DNA of 61,635 nt from Hyphomicrobiales bacterium (GCA_025359045.1 JANYHN010000035.1:1-61635); one strand, 5' to 3'. Positions 24,865 through 34,640 are shown, counted from the stretch's first letter. Numbers and translations are program-made. Notes: a model not told the origin generated them from the sequence alone.

Positions 24865-25998
24865 ATGGGATTGTCTTGGAGATTTTCAGTTTTAGGTGAT
24901 CGTCACCGCGCTTTAGGGTCAAAACTTGAAGATTGGAGCGGCATGGGCACGGCTTGGACCTATGACGCTGATATTCTTGATCAACATGCCGCCGTGCGCA
25001 CCAAAGCTGGTTTAATGGACGTGTCGGGACTCAAAAAAGTCCACCTCGTTGGCCCCCACGCCGTTGCCGTTCTAGATTACATCACCACCCGTGACGTCAC
25101 CAAAGTTTACCCTGGCAAGTCAGTCTATGCCTGCATGTTGAATGACCGTGGCATGTTCACCGATGATTGCGTGTTGTATCGCACTGGCCCCAACTCATGG
25201 ATGCTGGTGCATGGCTCAGGCTCCGGTCATGAAGAGATCGTCAAAGCTGCAACGGGTCGAAACTGCGCCGTGCTGTTTGATGATGATCTGCATGACCTTT
25301 CGCTGCAAGGCCCAATGGCCGTTGAGTTTTTGTCAAACCACGTGCCCGGCATTCGTGATCTGAAATATTTTCACCACATGCAAACCACGTTGTTTGGCGC
25401 ACCCGTTATGATTTCGCGCACGGGTTATACGGGCGAGCGCGGTTATGAAATTTTCTGCCGAGGTCAAGATGCACCGATGATCTGGGATACGATTTTAGAT
25501 CAGGGCAAATCTCTCGGCGTCATGCCCGTTTGTTTCACCACTCTTGATTTTCTGCGTGTTGAAAGTTATCTCCTGTTTTATCCCTATGACAATTCGCAAA
25601 TGTATCCATTTGCTGATCAACCACCAGGTGATAGCCTATGGGAGCTTGGTCTTAACTTCACAGTCAGCCCCGGCAAAGTGCATTTCCGTGGCTATGAAGA
25701 ACATTACAAACTTAAAGGCAAAGAACGCTTCAAAATATTCGGCCTTCTAATTGACTCAGATAAAATCACTGATGGTGGTGACGAGGTCTGGGCCGATGGC
25801 AAAAAAGTCGGCGTCATCACGTGCCCGAGTTATTCCAAACTCACTAAAAAAAGCATGGCCATCATACGCGTTGATGTGCCATACGCCAAACAAGGTGTGA
25901 AACTCGAAGTGCGCGGCAAGAATGTGAACGCGTCAGCGATTGCCCACACCATAACCTTTGACGATCCTGAAAAGAAAAAGCGGACGGCAGTTGGCTAA
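24865..25998 (+). CDS. dmmD: GcvT-like tetrahydrofolate-binding subunit of dimethylamine monooxygenase (DmmD / HODM delta)
   Basis: A 377-aa protein of the glycine cleavage T-protein (aminomethyltransferase) fold, with VRTKAGLMDVSGL, LQGPMAVEFLS and ISRTGYTGERGYEIFC blocks. In the heme-dependent oxidative N-demethylase described from Pseudomonas mendocina, the delta subunit of this type binds tetrahydrofolate and captures the formaldehyde released from dimethylamine. It is first of the four-gene dmm set, in the DABC order known from Ruegeria. AGGAG 7 nt before ATG sets the start; the leader can hide that site. Overlaps dmmA by 1 bp. Confidence 0.85.
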   Translation: MGLSWRFSVLGDRHRALGSKLEDWSGMGTAWTYDADILDQHAAVRTKAGLMDVSGLKKVHLVGPHAVAVLDYITTRDVTKVYPGKSVYACMLNDRGMFTDDCVLYRTGPNSWMLVHGSGSGHEEIVKAATGRNCAVLFDDDLHDLSLQGPMAVEFLSNHVPGIRDLKYFHHMQTTLFGAPVMISRTGYTGERGYEIFCRGQDAPMIWDTILDQGKSLGVMPVCFTTLDFLRVESYLLFYPYDNSQMYPFADQPPGDSLWELGLNFTVSPGKVHFRGYEEHYKLKGKERFKIFGLLIDSDKITDGGDEVWADGKKVGVITCPSYSKLTKKSMAIIRVDVPYAKQGVKLEVRGKNVNASAIAHTITFDDPEKKKRTAVG

Positions 25999-26582
25999 TG
26001 CTGGTTAAGGGGATCAAGAGCAGGCCCGTTTATACAGGGCTCGGCATTGACACAAATGCCAAGCGCCACATCTTTGCCATCGAAGGCGAAGGTGTGGATG
26101 CGTTACTTGATCAAGTAAGAGCTGTTGGCGATGATTTTTTGGTGCATTCTGAATTCTTATGCGTTGGCCCTGTTGCACAATTACAAGCTTTGAAGCCGGA
26201 TGACCTATGGTCAGCACCCACCATCCCAATCCTGCTCTACCGCCTGCGTGCCATGTTGCAAAATGCCAAAATGGGCTTGCGGCTCTATGTCTCCGGCACA
26301 GAAGGTTTCATCGGCCAGGTCATGCAAGTGGCCATTGAATGCGGCATTGATTTCAATTCCATCCGCACTGAGCATCGCGGCTCTGAAGCGCGGCGCGTGC
26401 AATGCGTGCATTGCAAAGGCATCACTGACGATGTGAAAACTCAACCTGTTATCTGCACCCATTGCGGCCTTTCGCTTTTGGTGCGTGATCATTATTCAAG
26501 GCGCATCGCAGCGTTTCAAGGCGTGTGCATCGATGCCGAAGAGCCGGGCACCGCTCCAGCACCGGAGTTAATGTTTCCATGA
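25998..26582 (+). CDS. dmmA: Dimethylamine monooxygenase subunit DmmA (HODM gamma), zinc-ribbon protein
   Basis: A 194-aa protein with an N-terminal region of no known catalytic motif (an alpha/beta part resembling flavodoxin-like reductase pieces, e.g. RLYVSGTEGFIGQVMQVA) and a C-terminal zinc ribbon formed by Cys136, Cys139, Cys153 and Cys156. Small proteins like this are the third component of DmmABC. Start ATG overlaps the dmmD stop (TAATG), and its own end overlaps dmmB (ATGA), so stoichiometric coupled translation is likely. Subunit naming follows the DmmA family. Confidence 0.82.
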   Translation: MLVKGIKSRPVYTGLGIDTNAKRHIFAIEGEGVDALLDQVRAVGDDFLVHSEFLCVGPVAQLQALKPDDLWSAPTIPILLYRLRAMLQNAKMGLRLYVSGTEGFIGQVMQVAIECGIDFNSIRTEHRGSEARRVQCVHCKGITDDVKTQPVICTHCGLSLLVRDHYSRRIAAFQGVCIDAEEPGTAPAPELMFP

Positions 26583-27544
26583 GCATAAACACCGAAATGT
26601 CCGTGCGCGTGGCGGCGATCACACAAGTTGCCGACGCCGTAAAACGCTTCCGCTTTGAACGCGTAGACGGCGAACCATTCCCAGTCTTCTCCGGCGGTGC
26701 GCATATTGTGGTGGCCATGCGTGATGGTGAATTCCTCCGCCGCACGCCTTATTCCCTCATGTCATCGCCTTTTGATCGCAGCGCATTTGAAATCAGTGTG
26801 TTGCGTGTTGAGAATTCGCGCGGTGGTTCGCATTTTCTGCATGACAAGTTAAAGGTGGGAGACACCCTCACTGTTAGCCAACCGATCAACCTTTTCCCTT
26901 ATGATCAGCGCGGCCGTAAACATCTGCTCTTTGCTGGTGGCATCGGCATAACACCCATGATAGCGATGATGGACCAGATGCAGCGCGAAGGTCGCAATTT
27001 TGAATTGCATTACGCTGTGCGTACAAGAACCCATGGCGCTTATTGGCAAGCCCTGCAACAACGCTACGGCACACACCACATTCACATTTACTGCGACGCT
27101 GAAAATCTTTTTATCCCAACTGAAAAGCTTTTGAGTGCTCAACCCCTCGGCACTCATGTTTATGTCTGCGGCCCACAAGGCATGATCAAAGGCGTACTTG
27201 GCAAGGCACGCGATCTTGGCTGGCCGAAAGAAAGCCTCCACTCAGAAGAATTTCTCGCCCCACCTCCCGGCAAATCATTCCATGTCAATTTCAAAAAATC
27301 AGCCAAACAAGTTGAAGTGGGCACGCATCAGAGCATTCTCGAAGCCGCCGAAGCAGCGGGCATCGATGTGCCTTATCTCTGCCGCGGTGGCGCTTGTGGT
27401 CAATGCGAAACCAATGTCATTTCGTGTGATGGCGCAATCGAACATCATGATATATTTCTGGAACCCGAAGACAAAGCAGCAGGCCGAAAAATCATGGTCT
27501 GTGTGTCGCGTCTCAAGGGCCAGAGCATAACGCTTGATCTGTAA
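26579..27544 (+). CDS. dmmB: Dimethylamine monooxygenase reductase subunit DmmB (HODM beta)
   Basis: A 321-aa phthalate dioxygenase reductase-type protein: an FMN/FNR-like barrel with RRTPYSL (54-60), a nucleotide-binding domain with GGIGITP (120-126) and CGPQGM, and a C-terminal plant-type [2Fe-2S] ferredoxin with Cys268, Cys273, Cys276 and Cys308. It passes electrons from NAD(P)H to the heme subunit DmmC. I place the start at ATG 26579, overlapping the dmmA stop, rather than at an upstream in-frame codon inside dmmA. Confidence 0.92.
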   Translation: MSINTEMSVRVAAITQVADAVKRFRFERVDGEPFPVFSGGAHIVVAMRDGEFLRRTPYSLMSSPFDRSAFEISVLRVENSRGGSHFLHDKLKVGDTLTVSQPINLFPYDQRGRKHLLFAGGIGITPMIAMMDQMQREGRNFELHYAVRTRTHGAYWQALQQRYGTHHIHIYCDAENLFIPTEKLLSAQPLGTHVYVCGPQGMIKGVLGKARDLGWPKESLHSEEFLAPPPGKSFHVNFKKSAKQVEVGTHQSILEAAEAAGIDVPYLCRGGACGQCETNVISCDGAIEHHDIFLEPEDKAAGRKIMVCVSRLKGQSITLDL

Positions 27545-27555
27545 AGGATGATGAG

Positions 27556-28599
27556 ATGAACATTAAATTCAGACAAGAAACATTCCGTCATGATTTCACA
27601 GCGCGCAACAGCCCTGAAAACATCAAGCGCTTTCCATTCCCGTTTCATGAAGACAAATATATGTATTCGGTCAACATGGAACCGCATGTGCCAGCTGGCC
27701 CCAAGGGCTATGCATTCGAAAACATGATCGATATGGACGAGCATTATGTCGCCGAGATGCAAGACCGCGCCTTGGTGCTGAAGGAAGATCCCCTACGCTG
27801 CCAAGCTTTGCCCCATATGATGCAGGCGCAGTGGGATACGCTGGAACTTTTGATGGAGCATCAGGCAGCAGGTTATCCGGATCATTTCTCGCTCACCAAA
27901 AATGGTGATCAATGGCATTGGATAAACCGTCCCATGAACATCGACCAGAAGTTCACATTTGGTGACGCGTCAACACTGCCATATGAGCCAATGGAATATA
28001 TCACCCGTCAATCGCAAGGTGATTTCTGCATCGTGGATCAGCGCGATGGCCAATTGTGGATGGACGCGGGCATGGTGACCACTCAAGCTGATTGGTCATT
28101 GGATTTTGATATCGGCATGAACTTTATGGAGTGGCACGGCCCAGTGCCATTGGCGCATCAGCTGGGTGTGTTTGATCGCGCTCTAAAATTCTTATTGAAT
28201 CTGCAGCAAGGAAAACCAGTTCGCCGTTTGAATTGGACGATGACTATCAATCCACGGCTAGATACGAGCCCGGAAAACTACCCAAAATGGGGCCAAGACC
28301 GATTAACGGTAACCCCTGAAAATGTGGGCAACAAAGTTCATCTGCGTTGCGAGCTGCAGAGCCTCTGGCGTCTGCCGCGTTCAAACGCCATTCTCTTCGT
28401 CATCCGGTGCTATCTCATCAAGATGGAAGAACTTGTCACTGTCCCGAAATGGGCGAGACGCTTCCACCGCGTACTCCGCGACTTACCACCAGAGTTAGTC
28501 GACTACAAAGGCCTAACCCGCTTCAGGCCTATGACAGTCGAATGGCTCTCAAAATTCGATGACGGAGCCCCCACAAGTTCCGGCATTTTTCCAGATTGA
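27556..28599 (+). CDS. dmmC: Dimethylamine monooxygenase heme subunit DmmC (HODM alpha, DUF3445)
   Basis: A 347-aa DUF3445 protein, the catalytic alpha subunit of heme-dependent oxidative N-demethylase: a PAS-like fold holding a heme that oxidises a methyl group of dimethylamine with O2. Recognisable blocks are WHGPVPLAH (about 195-203), RRLNWTM (about 222-228) and RCELQSLWRLPRSNAILFVIR (about 257-277). It lies 11 bp after dmmB and 15 bp before tmm, so dimethylamine and trimethylamine oxidation are co-expressed. Product: monomethylamine plus a one-carbon unit. Confidence 0.9.
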   Translation: MNIKFRQETFRHDFTARNSPENIKRFPFPFHEDKYMYSVNMEPHVPAGPKGYAFENMIDMDEHYVAEMQDRALVLKEDPLRCQALPHMMQAQWDTLELLMEHQAAGYPDHFSLTKNGDQWHWINRPMNIDQKFTFGDASTLPYEPMEYITRQSQGDFCIVDQRDGQLWMDAGMVTTQADWSLDFDIGMNFMEWHGPVPLAHQLGVFDRALKFLLNLQQGKPVRRLNWTMTINPRLDTSPENYPKWGQDRLTVTPENVGNKVHLRCELQSLWRLPRSNAILFVIRCYLIKMEELVTVPKWARRFHRVLRDLPPELVDYKGLTRFRPMTVEWLSKFDDGAPTSSGIFPD

Positions 28600-28614
28600 A
28601 TGAGGGAGATACAT

Positions 28615-29955
28615 ATGACACGAGTTGCCGTTATTGGCGCTGGCCCATCAGGCCTTGCAGTTTTGCGCGCCTTCCAATCTGCCGCCAAGAAAAAGGCGAA
28701 AATTCCCGAAGTGGTCTGCTTTGAAAAGCAATCCGATTGGGGCGGGTTATGGAATTACACATGGCGCACGGGCCTTGATGAACACGGCGAACCCGTTCAC
28801 GGTTCTATGTATCGTTACCTCTGGTCAAATGGCCCCAAAGAATGTCTGGAATTTGCCGACTACACATTCGAAGAACATTTCGGCAAAGCCATCCCCTCTT
28901 ATCCGCCCCGCGCCGTGCTCTGGGATTATATCAAAGGCCGCGTTGAAAAAGCCAAAGTGCGCAAATGGGTGCGTTTTTCAACGCCGGTACGCATGGTGGA
29001 ATGGGACAAGAAGAAGAAAGTTTTCAACGTCACCGTTCATGACCGTGTCAAAGATAAAATGTACACGGAGCAATTTGATAATGTGGTCGTGGCCTCAGGC
29101 CATTTCTCCACGCCACAGGTTCCTGAATTCTCCGGCATAAAAACCTTCGGTGGCCGCGTCATGCACGCCCATGATTTTCGCGACGCGCTAGAATTTAAAG
29201 GCAAACATGTCTTGATCGTGGGCCGCAGCTATTCTGCTGAAGACATTGGTTCACAATGCTGGAAATATGGCGCAGCTTCCGTCACCGCTACCTATCGTTC
29301 AAAGCCCATGGGCTTTACATGGCCAAAGAATTTCGAAGAACGTCCACTCTTGCAAAAACTCGATGGCAAAGTGGCAACCTTCAAAGATGGCTCAACGAAA
29401 GAAGTCGATGCGATCATTCTCTGCACTGGTTATCAACATCACTTCCCATTTCTACCTGAAGATTTGCGCTTAAAAACTGCCAACCGCCTCTGGCCGCTTG
29501 ATCTCTATCGCGGCGTATTTTGGGAGCAAAACCCAAAACTTTCCTACATTGGTATGCAAGACCAATTCTACACCTTCAACATGTTCGATGCCCAGGCGTG
29601 GTATGTGCGCGACCAAATCATGGGCCGCATCAAACTGCCGAAACTTGATGTGATGAAGAAGGATTCAAAAGCTTGGCGCAAACGTGAGGAAAAGCTTGAA
29701 AACCCAGAACAATCAATTTGGTTTCAAGGCGATTATGTCAAGCAGTTGATCGAAGCCACCGATTATCCAACCTTCGACATTGAAGCTGTCAACAAAACCT
29801 TCATGGTGTGGGAACACGACAAAGCCGCCGACATTATGGGTTACCGCAACAAGTCCTACCGCTCACTCATGACTGGCAACATGCAACCTGCGCACCACAC
29901 ACCTTGGCTTGAAGCGATGGATGATTCCCTTGAGGCGTTTATGAAGGTGAAGTGA
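28615..29955 (+). CDS. tmm: Trimethylamine monooxygenase, flavin-dependent (Tmm)
   Basis: A 446-aa FAD- and NADPH-dependent monooxygenase converting trimethylamine to trimethylamine N-oxide. It has GAGPSG (8-13) for FAD, the MHAHDF region matching the FMO identifying sequence, and GRSYSAED (about 204-211) for [17 protein letters not shown] and [18 protein letters not shown] sequence (here [14 protein letters not shown]) are near-identical to my memory of marine Roseobacter/SAR11 Tmm. ATG 28615, 6 nt after GAGGGAG, is used rather than ATG 28600. Last gene of the dmm-tmm operon; TMAO formed here is the substrate of the convergent tdm. Confidence 0.93.
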   Translation: MTRVAVIGAGPSGLAVLRAFQSAAKKKAKIPEVVCFEKQSDWGGLWNYTWRTGLDEHGEPVHGSMYRYLWSNGPKECLEFADYTFEEHFGKAIPSYPPRAVLWDYIKGRVEKAKVRKWVRFSTPVRMVEWDKKKKVFNVTVHDRVKDKMYTEQFDNVVVASGHFSTPQVPEFSGIKTFGGRVMHAHDFRDALEFKGKHVLIVGRSYSAEDIGSQCWKYGAASVTATYRSKPMGFTWPKNFEERPLLQKLDGKVATFKDGSTKEVDAIILCTGYQHHFPFLPEDLRLKTANRLWPLDLYRGVFWEQNPKLSYIGMQDQFYTFNMFDAQAWYVRDQIMGRIKLPKLDVMKKDSKAWRKREEKLENPEQSIWFQGDYVKQLIEATDYPTFDIEAVNKTFMVWEHDKAADIMGYRNKSYRSLMTGNMQPAHHTPWLEAMDDSLEAFMKVK

Positions 29956-30218
29956 ATCTGACCATAGGCCGCCGCTACCCAATCCCCAATATGCGTCACG
30001 CCGGCGAACGGGATTGGCAACAATTTCTGATAGTTCAAAAACCAGCTGCGTCCAGCCGGTTTCAGGGCTTCTAGCGTCAGTCCCAATCGCTACAGGGAAT
30101 CATATTTACAATGTCAAACAGCAGGGCTTTCGCCAGTATGTTCTGTATATGTTCCACGTGAATTAAAATGTCAAGCTTTATTTCCAAAAATAGGAAAATA
30201 AAATTTAACTATTAAATA

Positions 30219-32582
30219 TCAACTTCTTGGCCGTGTCTTGTCCGGATCATAATGCGCAAACCTGACCACCCGCGCTGGCAGCCTTCTCGCAAACCCATCA
30301 CCCTTGCCAATTTCGAGCTCAGTTCCAATCTCCGAATTCAATGCATCCAAACGCGCCAAAGCTATATTCTTGCCCAAAAGCGGCGACCGCATACTACTCG
30401 TCACCACACCCACTTGCGCCCGGCCAATATAGACATGATCACCATGCCCCACAGTTTCATTGGCATCAATCTCCAAACCCACCAATTTCCGGCGCGGATG
30501 TTCTTTGCGCTGGATCAAAGCGGCCTTACCGATGAAATCATCCTGCTTGGTTTTGAGCGGCACTGTAAAACCAATACCAGCTTCAAACGGATCAGTTTCG
30601 GAATTGAATTCATAATTTGCAAAAATCAATCCCGCCTCTATCCGCACCATATCAAGCGCCTCAAGCCCCATTGGTGAAAGTCCATATTTCTCGCCTGCTT
30701 TCCATACTGCATCAAAAACAGTTTCAGCATCTTTCGGATGGCAGAAAATTTCATAGCCCAACTCACCTGTATAGCCCGTGCGCGACACCACAACTGGCGC
30801 ACCTTCAAAATGGCCGATGCGAGCCACAGAAAATTTGAACCATTCAAGCTCGGCCATTGAAGGCTGAGCCGCCGAGGTCCAAATAATCTCCTTCATAATC
30901 TCGCGGGAATTTGGCCCTTGCACTGCGATATTGTGCAACTGATCCGTTGATGAACGCACCCAAGCTTGATAGCCCATCTTGTCGGCTTGCTCGCGCAACC
31001 ATTGGCCGGAATAATCATCACCGCCAATCCAGCGGAAATTATTTTGGGCCAACCTGAACACCGTGCCATCATCAATCATGCCACCATTTTCATAACACAT
31101 TGCGGTGTAGACCACCTGGCCCACCGCCAACTTGCGGATATCGCGCGTCACGCAATATTGCAGCAGCGCTTCGGCATCAGGCCCCGTCACTTCAAATTTA
31201 CGCAACGGTGATAAATCAATCACCACTGCCTTTTCGCGGGCTGCCATATATTCGGCAATCGGCCCTTCATTGTTAAATCTGTTAGCCAACCAATAACCGC
31301 GATATTCGCCAAAGTTCCGCGTGAGTGCCGCAAACTTAGAATGAAATGAAGTCTCTTTCGTCAGAACAGCATCAGCATCGGGTGAGGAACGGTAAGCCAT
31401 GGCGCGTTGAAACTTCTCTTTTGCGGCGTAAGTGCGAACGTGAATATCTGTAGGGTCCCAACCATTGCCGGGATCAATATCGTCAGGGCATGAAGACGTG
31501 ACACACACCAAATCCGTCAGTGCACGGAGCATAACATAATCACCCGCACGCGACCATGACTCGTCTGTAACAATTACATTGGCATGATCCATCCGCGTAT
31601 TATAGAAAAAATTCAGAGCTTCCCAACCGCGACGTTTGGCAATCCCATAAGGGGTCAAAGCATAATTAAAATTATCCGTGCAGTTCACATGGCCGGGATA
31701 ACCCATGTCGTCATAAAAGCGCGAATTGCAGGCAGTGGCGAATGCATCATGCCGCCCACAAGTATCCTGCACCACTTCAATCATCGGCTCGAAATCAAAC
31801 CCAAAAGCCTTAGAGGGCAGCCCTGGAATAGGATAAGCGCGGCCCGACAACGTGCGCGTCACCGTGGCATCAAGGGCATTTTCAATGCCCTTGTCCAGTT
31901 TTGCTACAGAGAAACACTGAAAGTCCGTCATCTGGCGGCCCGACACATCGATGATCTGAATATATTCACCAGCCTTCACCGTGTAAGCATTTGCAGTAGC
32001 CGCGCCAATACGAATGTCTTGCAATGGATCAGCCAGAGGATCAGGCAGTGCCTCAGTATTTTTATATTTCGGATTAGCCCGCGTGATCTTCAGTTCAATG
32101 TCTGTTGCAGTATTGTTACTGTGAACATCCATCATACCAGCTGGAGCAACGACAATGAGGAATCCATCGCGGCCCGCAGTAAAAGAAGCTTGGTCACCCG
32201 CTCGTCCCGAATGCCCAAATAAATTGATTGAGGATGCCAATCCCACATCAATCCCACGGCTTTGCAGCGCCTGGCGTGAACGCGTTGCATCCAAAGCAGC
32301 CGAAGCCAGAATGGCCTTGAACCCTTCACCAGTTCCATTCGGCCTTTGCCCCAAGGAACCAGTGTCAAATTTCCCAGCAGCATCACAAAATAAAATCTCA
32401 GCAGGCTGCCCCCCTTCAATGTCGGTCAGTTGCAACAGGTCGCCTGCAACCACGGGCACCACCAAAGACCCTTGCCCCCTGATCGCATACCGCTCCGTGC
32501 CCCTCGGCAACAGCCTAACGCCCGGGCGTAGAATTCGGCTGGCCGACGGGGCAATAGAACGTAAAGGTTGCATTTGATTCAT
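30219..32582 (-). CDS. tdm: Trimethylamine N-oxide demethylase (aldolase) Tdm
   Basis: A 787-aa fusion of an N-terminal DUF1989-type domain (about 1-400) that splits TMAO into dimethylamine and formaldehyde, and a C-terminal GcvT-like domain (about 420-780) that hands formaldehyde to tetrahydrofolate. Cys285, Cys301 and Cys365 and Asp220 are present with the same spacing (65, 16 and 64 residues) as the zinc-binding Cys263/279/343 and essential Asp198 of Methylocella silvestris Tdm, as I recall them. Convergent with tmm and divergent from the permease. GGAGG is present 14 nt before ATG 32582, rather far. The C-terminal domain resembles DmmD at 24865 in its GYTGE block. Confidence 0.93.
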   Translation of the reverse strand: MNQMQPLRSIAPSASRILRPGVRLLPRGTERYAIRGQGSLVVPVVAGDLLQLTDIEGGQPAEILFCDAAGKFDTGSLGQRPNGTGEGFKAILASAALDATRSRQALQSRGIDVGLASSINLFGHSGRAGDQASFTAGRDGFLIVVAPAGMMDVHSNNTATDIELKITRANPKYKNTEALPDPLADPLQDIRIGAATANAYTVKAGEYIQIIDVSGRQMTDFQCFSVAKLDKGIENALDATVTRTLSGRAYPIPGLPSKAFGFDFEPMIEVVQDTCGRHDAFATACNSRFYDDMGYPGHVNCTDNFNYALTPYGIAKRRGWEALNFFYNTRMDHANVIVTDESWSRAGDYVMLRALTDLVCVTSSCPDDIDPGNGWDPTDIHVRTYAAKEKFQRAMAYRSSPDADAVLTKETSFHSKFAALTRNFGEYRGYWLANRFNNEGPIAEYMAAREKAVVIDLSPLRKFEVTGPDAEALLQYCVTRDIRKLAVGQVVYTAMCYENGGMIDDGTVFRLAQNNFRWIGGDDYSGQWLREQADKMGYQAWVRSSTDQLHNIAVQGPNSREIMKEIIWTSAAQPSMAELEWFKFSVARIGHFEGAPVVVSRTGYTGELGYEIFCHPKDAETVFDAVWKAGEKYGLSPMGLEALDMVRIEAGLIFANYEFNSETDPFEAGIGFTVPLKTKQDDFIGKAALIQRKEHPRRKLVGLEIDANETVGHGDHVYIGRAQVGVVTSSMRSPLLGKNIALARLDALNSEIGTELEIGKGDGFARRLPARVVRFAHYDPDKTRPRS

Positions 32583-32635
32583 GGCGTAATTTTCATCCTC
32601 CAGTTCACTATCTCACACTTTCACTTGACGGTCGA

Positions 32636-32679
32636 TATAATGTCATTCACAAATGTTTCCTGAGACGATGAACCGGGGA
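32636..32679 (+). promoter_or_regulatory. Candidate promoter and shared motif ahead of the APC permease
   Basis: A perfect TATAAT (32636-32641), without a good -35 box, precedes ACAAATGTTTCCTGAGACG (32649-32667) and GGGGAAC (32675-32681). The dmm leader contains ACAATAGTTTCC (24810-24821), then ATGAGACG (24833-24840) and GGGGAAAC (24840-24847), in the same order. GTTTCC and GGGGAAC are also complementary here. A shared regulator site or RNA element for the methylamine genes is plausible. Confidence 0.4.
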
Positions 32680-32811
32680 ACTGCTTTTCTTTCCTGAATT
32701 CTTCAACACGTAGCAGACGCAACAGGCGTCGGTGTATTCGTTTTCATTTGGCCAGACCCGCGCAGAACGAGCCAGCCAAAGAGGTAACGCTAACAAGAAG
32801 AGGGGATAATT

Positions 32812-34566
32812 ATGTCAACGATCACGGCCGGCGAAATCGCTGGGAAATCAAACGCGGGCGAACTTGTCCGATCATTAGACTGGAAAGGCGCCTTTTGGGT
32901 CGCCGCGGGCGTTCCACCGCTCGTTCTATTCTCAATCGGCGGTATTGCAGGCGTTGTCGGCAAACTCGCATTCTTAGTCTGGATTTTGTCCATGCTCATG
33001 GGCTTCCTGCAATCCTTCACCTATGCCGAAATTGCCGGAATGTTCGGCAATAAATCAGGTGGCGCATCGGTTTATGGTGCCACAGCTTGGTTGCGCTATT
33101 CAAAATTCATCGCACCCCTTTCTGTTTGGTGCAACTGGTTTGCGTGGAGCCCAGTGCTGTCGCTCGGCTGCTCCATCGCTGCACTTTACATGCTCAACAT
33201 GGTAGCCCCAATTCCGGGCTTTACTGAAACCTCGGCACAAGTTGTTGCTTGGCTGGCAGATGCCGCCCATGCAGGTAAAACGCCCGCTGATGCGATTGCA
33301 GATTTAACAGCTGCTGGAACACCAAGCATCAGAACATGGTCGTTGCTCAGCTTCGCCATTCCAGGAGTCGCTTCGTTCAACATCAATGCTACCTTCGTGA
33401 TTGGTGCAATTTTGATGTTGATCATTTTTGCAATTCAGCACCGCGGCATTCTCGGCGCTGCTAATGTGCAAAAATGGCTGGCGATCATTGTTCTAGTTCC
33501 GCTTTTACTGGTCGGACTGATTCCGATTTTCAATGGCAGCGTGAACTATTCAAACTTCGCAGGCCTCGTTCCCCCGTCAAACGTTTACGTAACAACTGAT
33601 GGTCTTTGGAACAATGGTGGCTGGACATTGTTCCTCGCTGGCATGTTTATCGCCGCCTGGTCAACCTACGGCTTTGAAACCGCCGTTTGCTATACCCGTG
33701 AACTCAAAGACCCTGCCAAGGATACTTTCAAAGCCATCTTCTTCTCAGGCTTGCTCTGCATCGTGTTCTTCGTCCTCGTGCCATTTACATTCCAAGGTGT
33801 TTTGGGGTTAAGCGGCATGTTGGCCACACCAATTGTTGATGGCTCCGGCGTTGCCGAAGCTTTGGGCAACATGGCAGGCGGAGGGGTTGTGATCACGCAA
33901 ATATTTGTGATCCTGATGATCCTCGCTTTGTTCTTGGCCATCATGACTGCGATGGCTGGTTCTTCGCGTACTTTATATCAAGGCTCAAAGGATGGCTGGT
34001 TGCCACGCTATCTCACCCACACCAATGAACACGGCGCACCAACCCGCGCCATGTGGACTGACTTGATTTTCAATTTGATCTTGTTGGGCATTGCATCAGA
34101 CGCTGGCGGATATTTCTTTGTTCTCGCCGTATCTAACGTTGGTTATATCATCTTCAACTTCCTCAACCTCAACGCAGGTTGGATCCACCGTATGGACTCT
34201 GGCAATGTTGAACGCCCCTGGAAGGCCCCTTCGGCACTGATCGCTTTGAATACTGGGTTTGCGTTCGCAAACCTCCTGTTCATGGGCGCAGGTGCAAAAG
34301 TGTGGCAGGTCGTGGGTGCAAAAGCTGAAGCACCAAACCCCCTTTGGGTCGGTATCGTCTTTGCGGCTTTGATCATCCCCGTATTCTACTTCCGCCATTT
34401 TATCCAAGATGGTGGCAAGTTCCCGGCTGGTGCTTTGGAAGAAATTGGCTTGAAGGACGGCGATATGGGCCAAAAGAAAGCCGGCATGTTGCCTTATGCA
34501 GCCTTGGTCGCTGGGGCGTTGCTCGTGCTCTGGGCCAACTGGTATTTCCAATTACCAGCAGCGTAA
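32812..34566 (+). CDS. APC-superfamily amino acid/amine permease
   Basis: A 584-aa integral membrane protein with about 12 predicted helices, larger than the average APC transporter because of a long loop after the fourth helix. Landmarks include a GGIAGVVGK helix near residue 45, AGMFGNKSGGASVYGATAW (about 74-92) and the AWSTYGFETAVCYTRELKDPAKDT segment (about 283-306), matching amino acid permeases. It is divergent from tdm and shares an upstream motif with the dmm operon. I infer import of an amine or amino acid linked to methylamine use. Known TMAO importers (TmoXWV) and TMA importers I know of are of other families. Confidence 0.85.
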   Translation: MSTITAGEIAGKSNAGELVRSLDWKGAFWVAAGVPPLVLFSIGGIAGVVGKLAFLVWILSMLMGFLQSFTYAEIAGMFGNKSGGASVYGATAWLRYSKFIAPLSVWCNWFAWSPVLSLGCSIAALYMLNMVAPIPGFTETSAQVVAWLADAAHAGKTPADAIADLTAAGTPSIRTWSLLSFAIPGVASFNINATFVIGAILMLIIFAIQHRGILGAANVQKWLAIIVLVPLLLVGLIPIFNGSVNYSNFAGLVPPSNVYVTTDGLWNNGGWTLFLAGMFIAAWSTYGFETAVCYTRELKDPAKDTFKAIFFSGLLCIVFFVLVPFTFQGVLGLSGMLATPIVDGSGVAEALGNMAGGGVVITQIFVILMILALFLAIMTAMAGSSRTLYQGSKDGWLPRYLTHTNEHGAPTRAMWTDLIFNLILLGIASDAGGYFFVLAVSNVGYIIFNFLNLNAGWIHRMDSGNVERPWKAPSALIALNTGFAFANLLFMGAGAKVWQVVGAKAEAPNPLWVGIVFAALIIPVFYFRHFIQDGGKFPAGALEEIGLKDGDMGQKKAGMLPYAALVAGALLVLWANWYFQLPAA

Positions 34567-34584
34567 CAATTACAAACTAACAAA

Positions 34585-34616
34585 ACCGCCATCACCCAAA
34601 TGATGGCGGTTTTTTT
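34585..34616 (+). terminator. Rho-independent terminator after the permease
   Basis: ACCGCCATCA (34585-34594) and TGATGGCGGT (34601-34610) form a perfect 10-bp stem with a 6-nt loop, followed by TTTTTT. It ends the permease transcript; A's on the left arm allow weaker function for the minus-strand tRNA. Confidence 0.9.
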
Positions 34617-34640
34617 ATGCCATTTATAAATTGAAATAAG

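Noticed and set aside
30177..30202. AT-rich hairpin between tmm and tdm as a terminator
   Set aside because: TTTATTTCC/GGAAAATAAA has a bulge, few G-C pairs and no clear T-tract after it on either strand, so it is too weak to call. The rest of 29956-30218 shows no gene.
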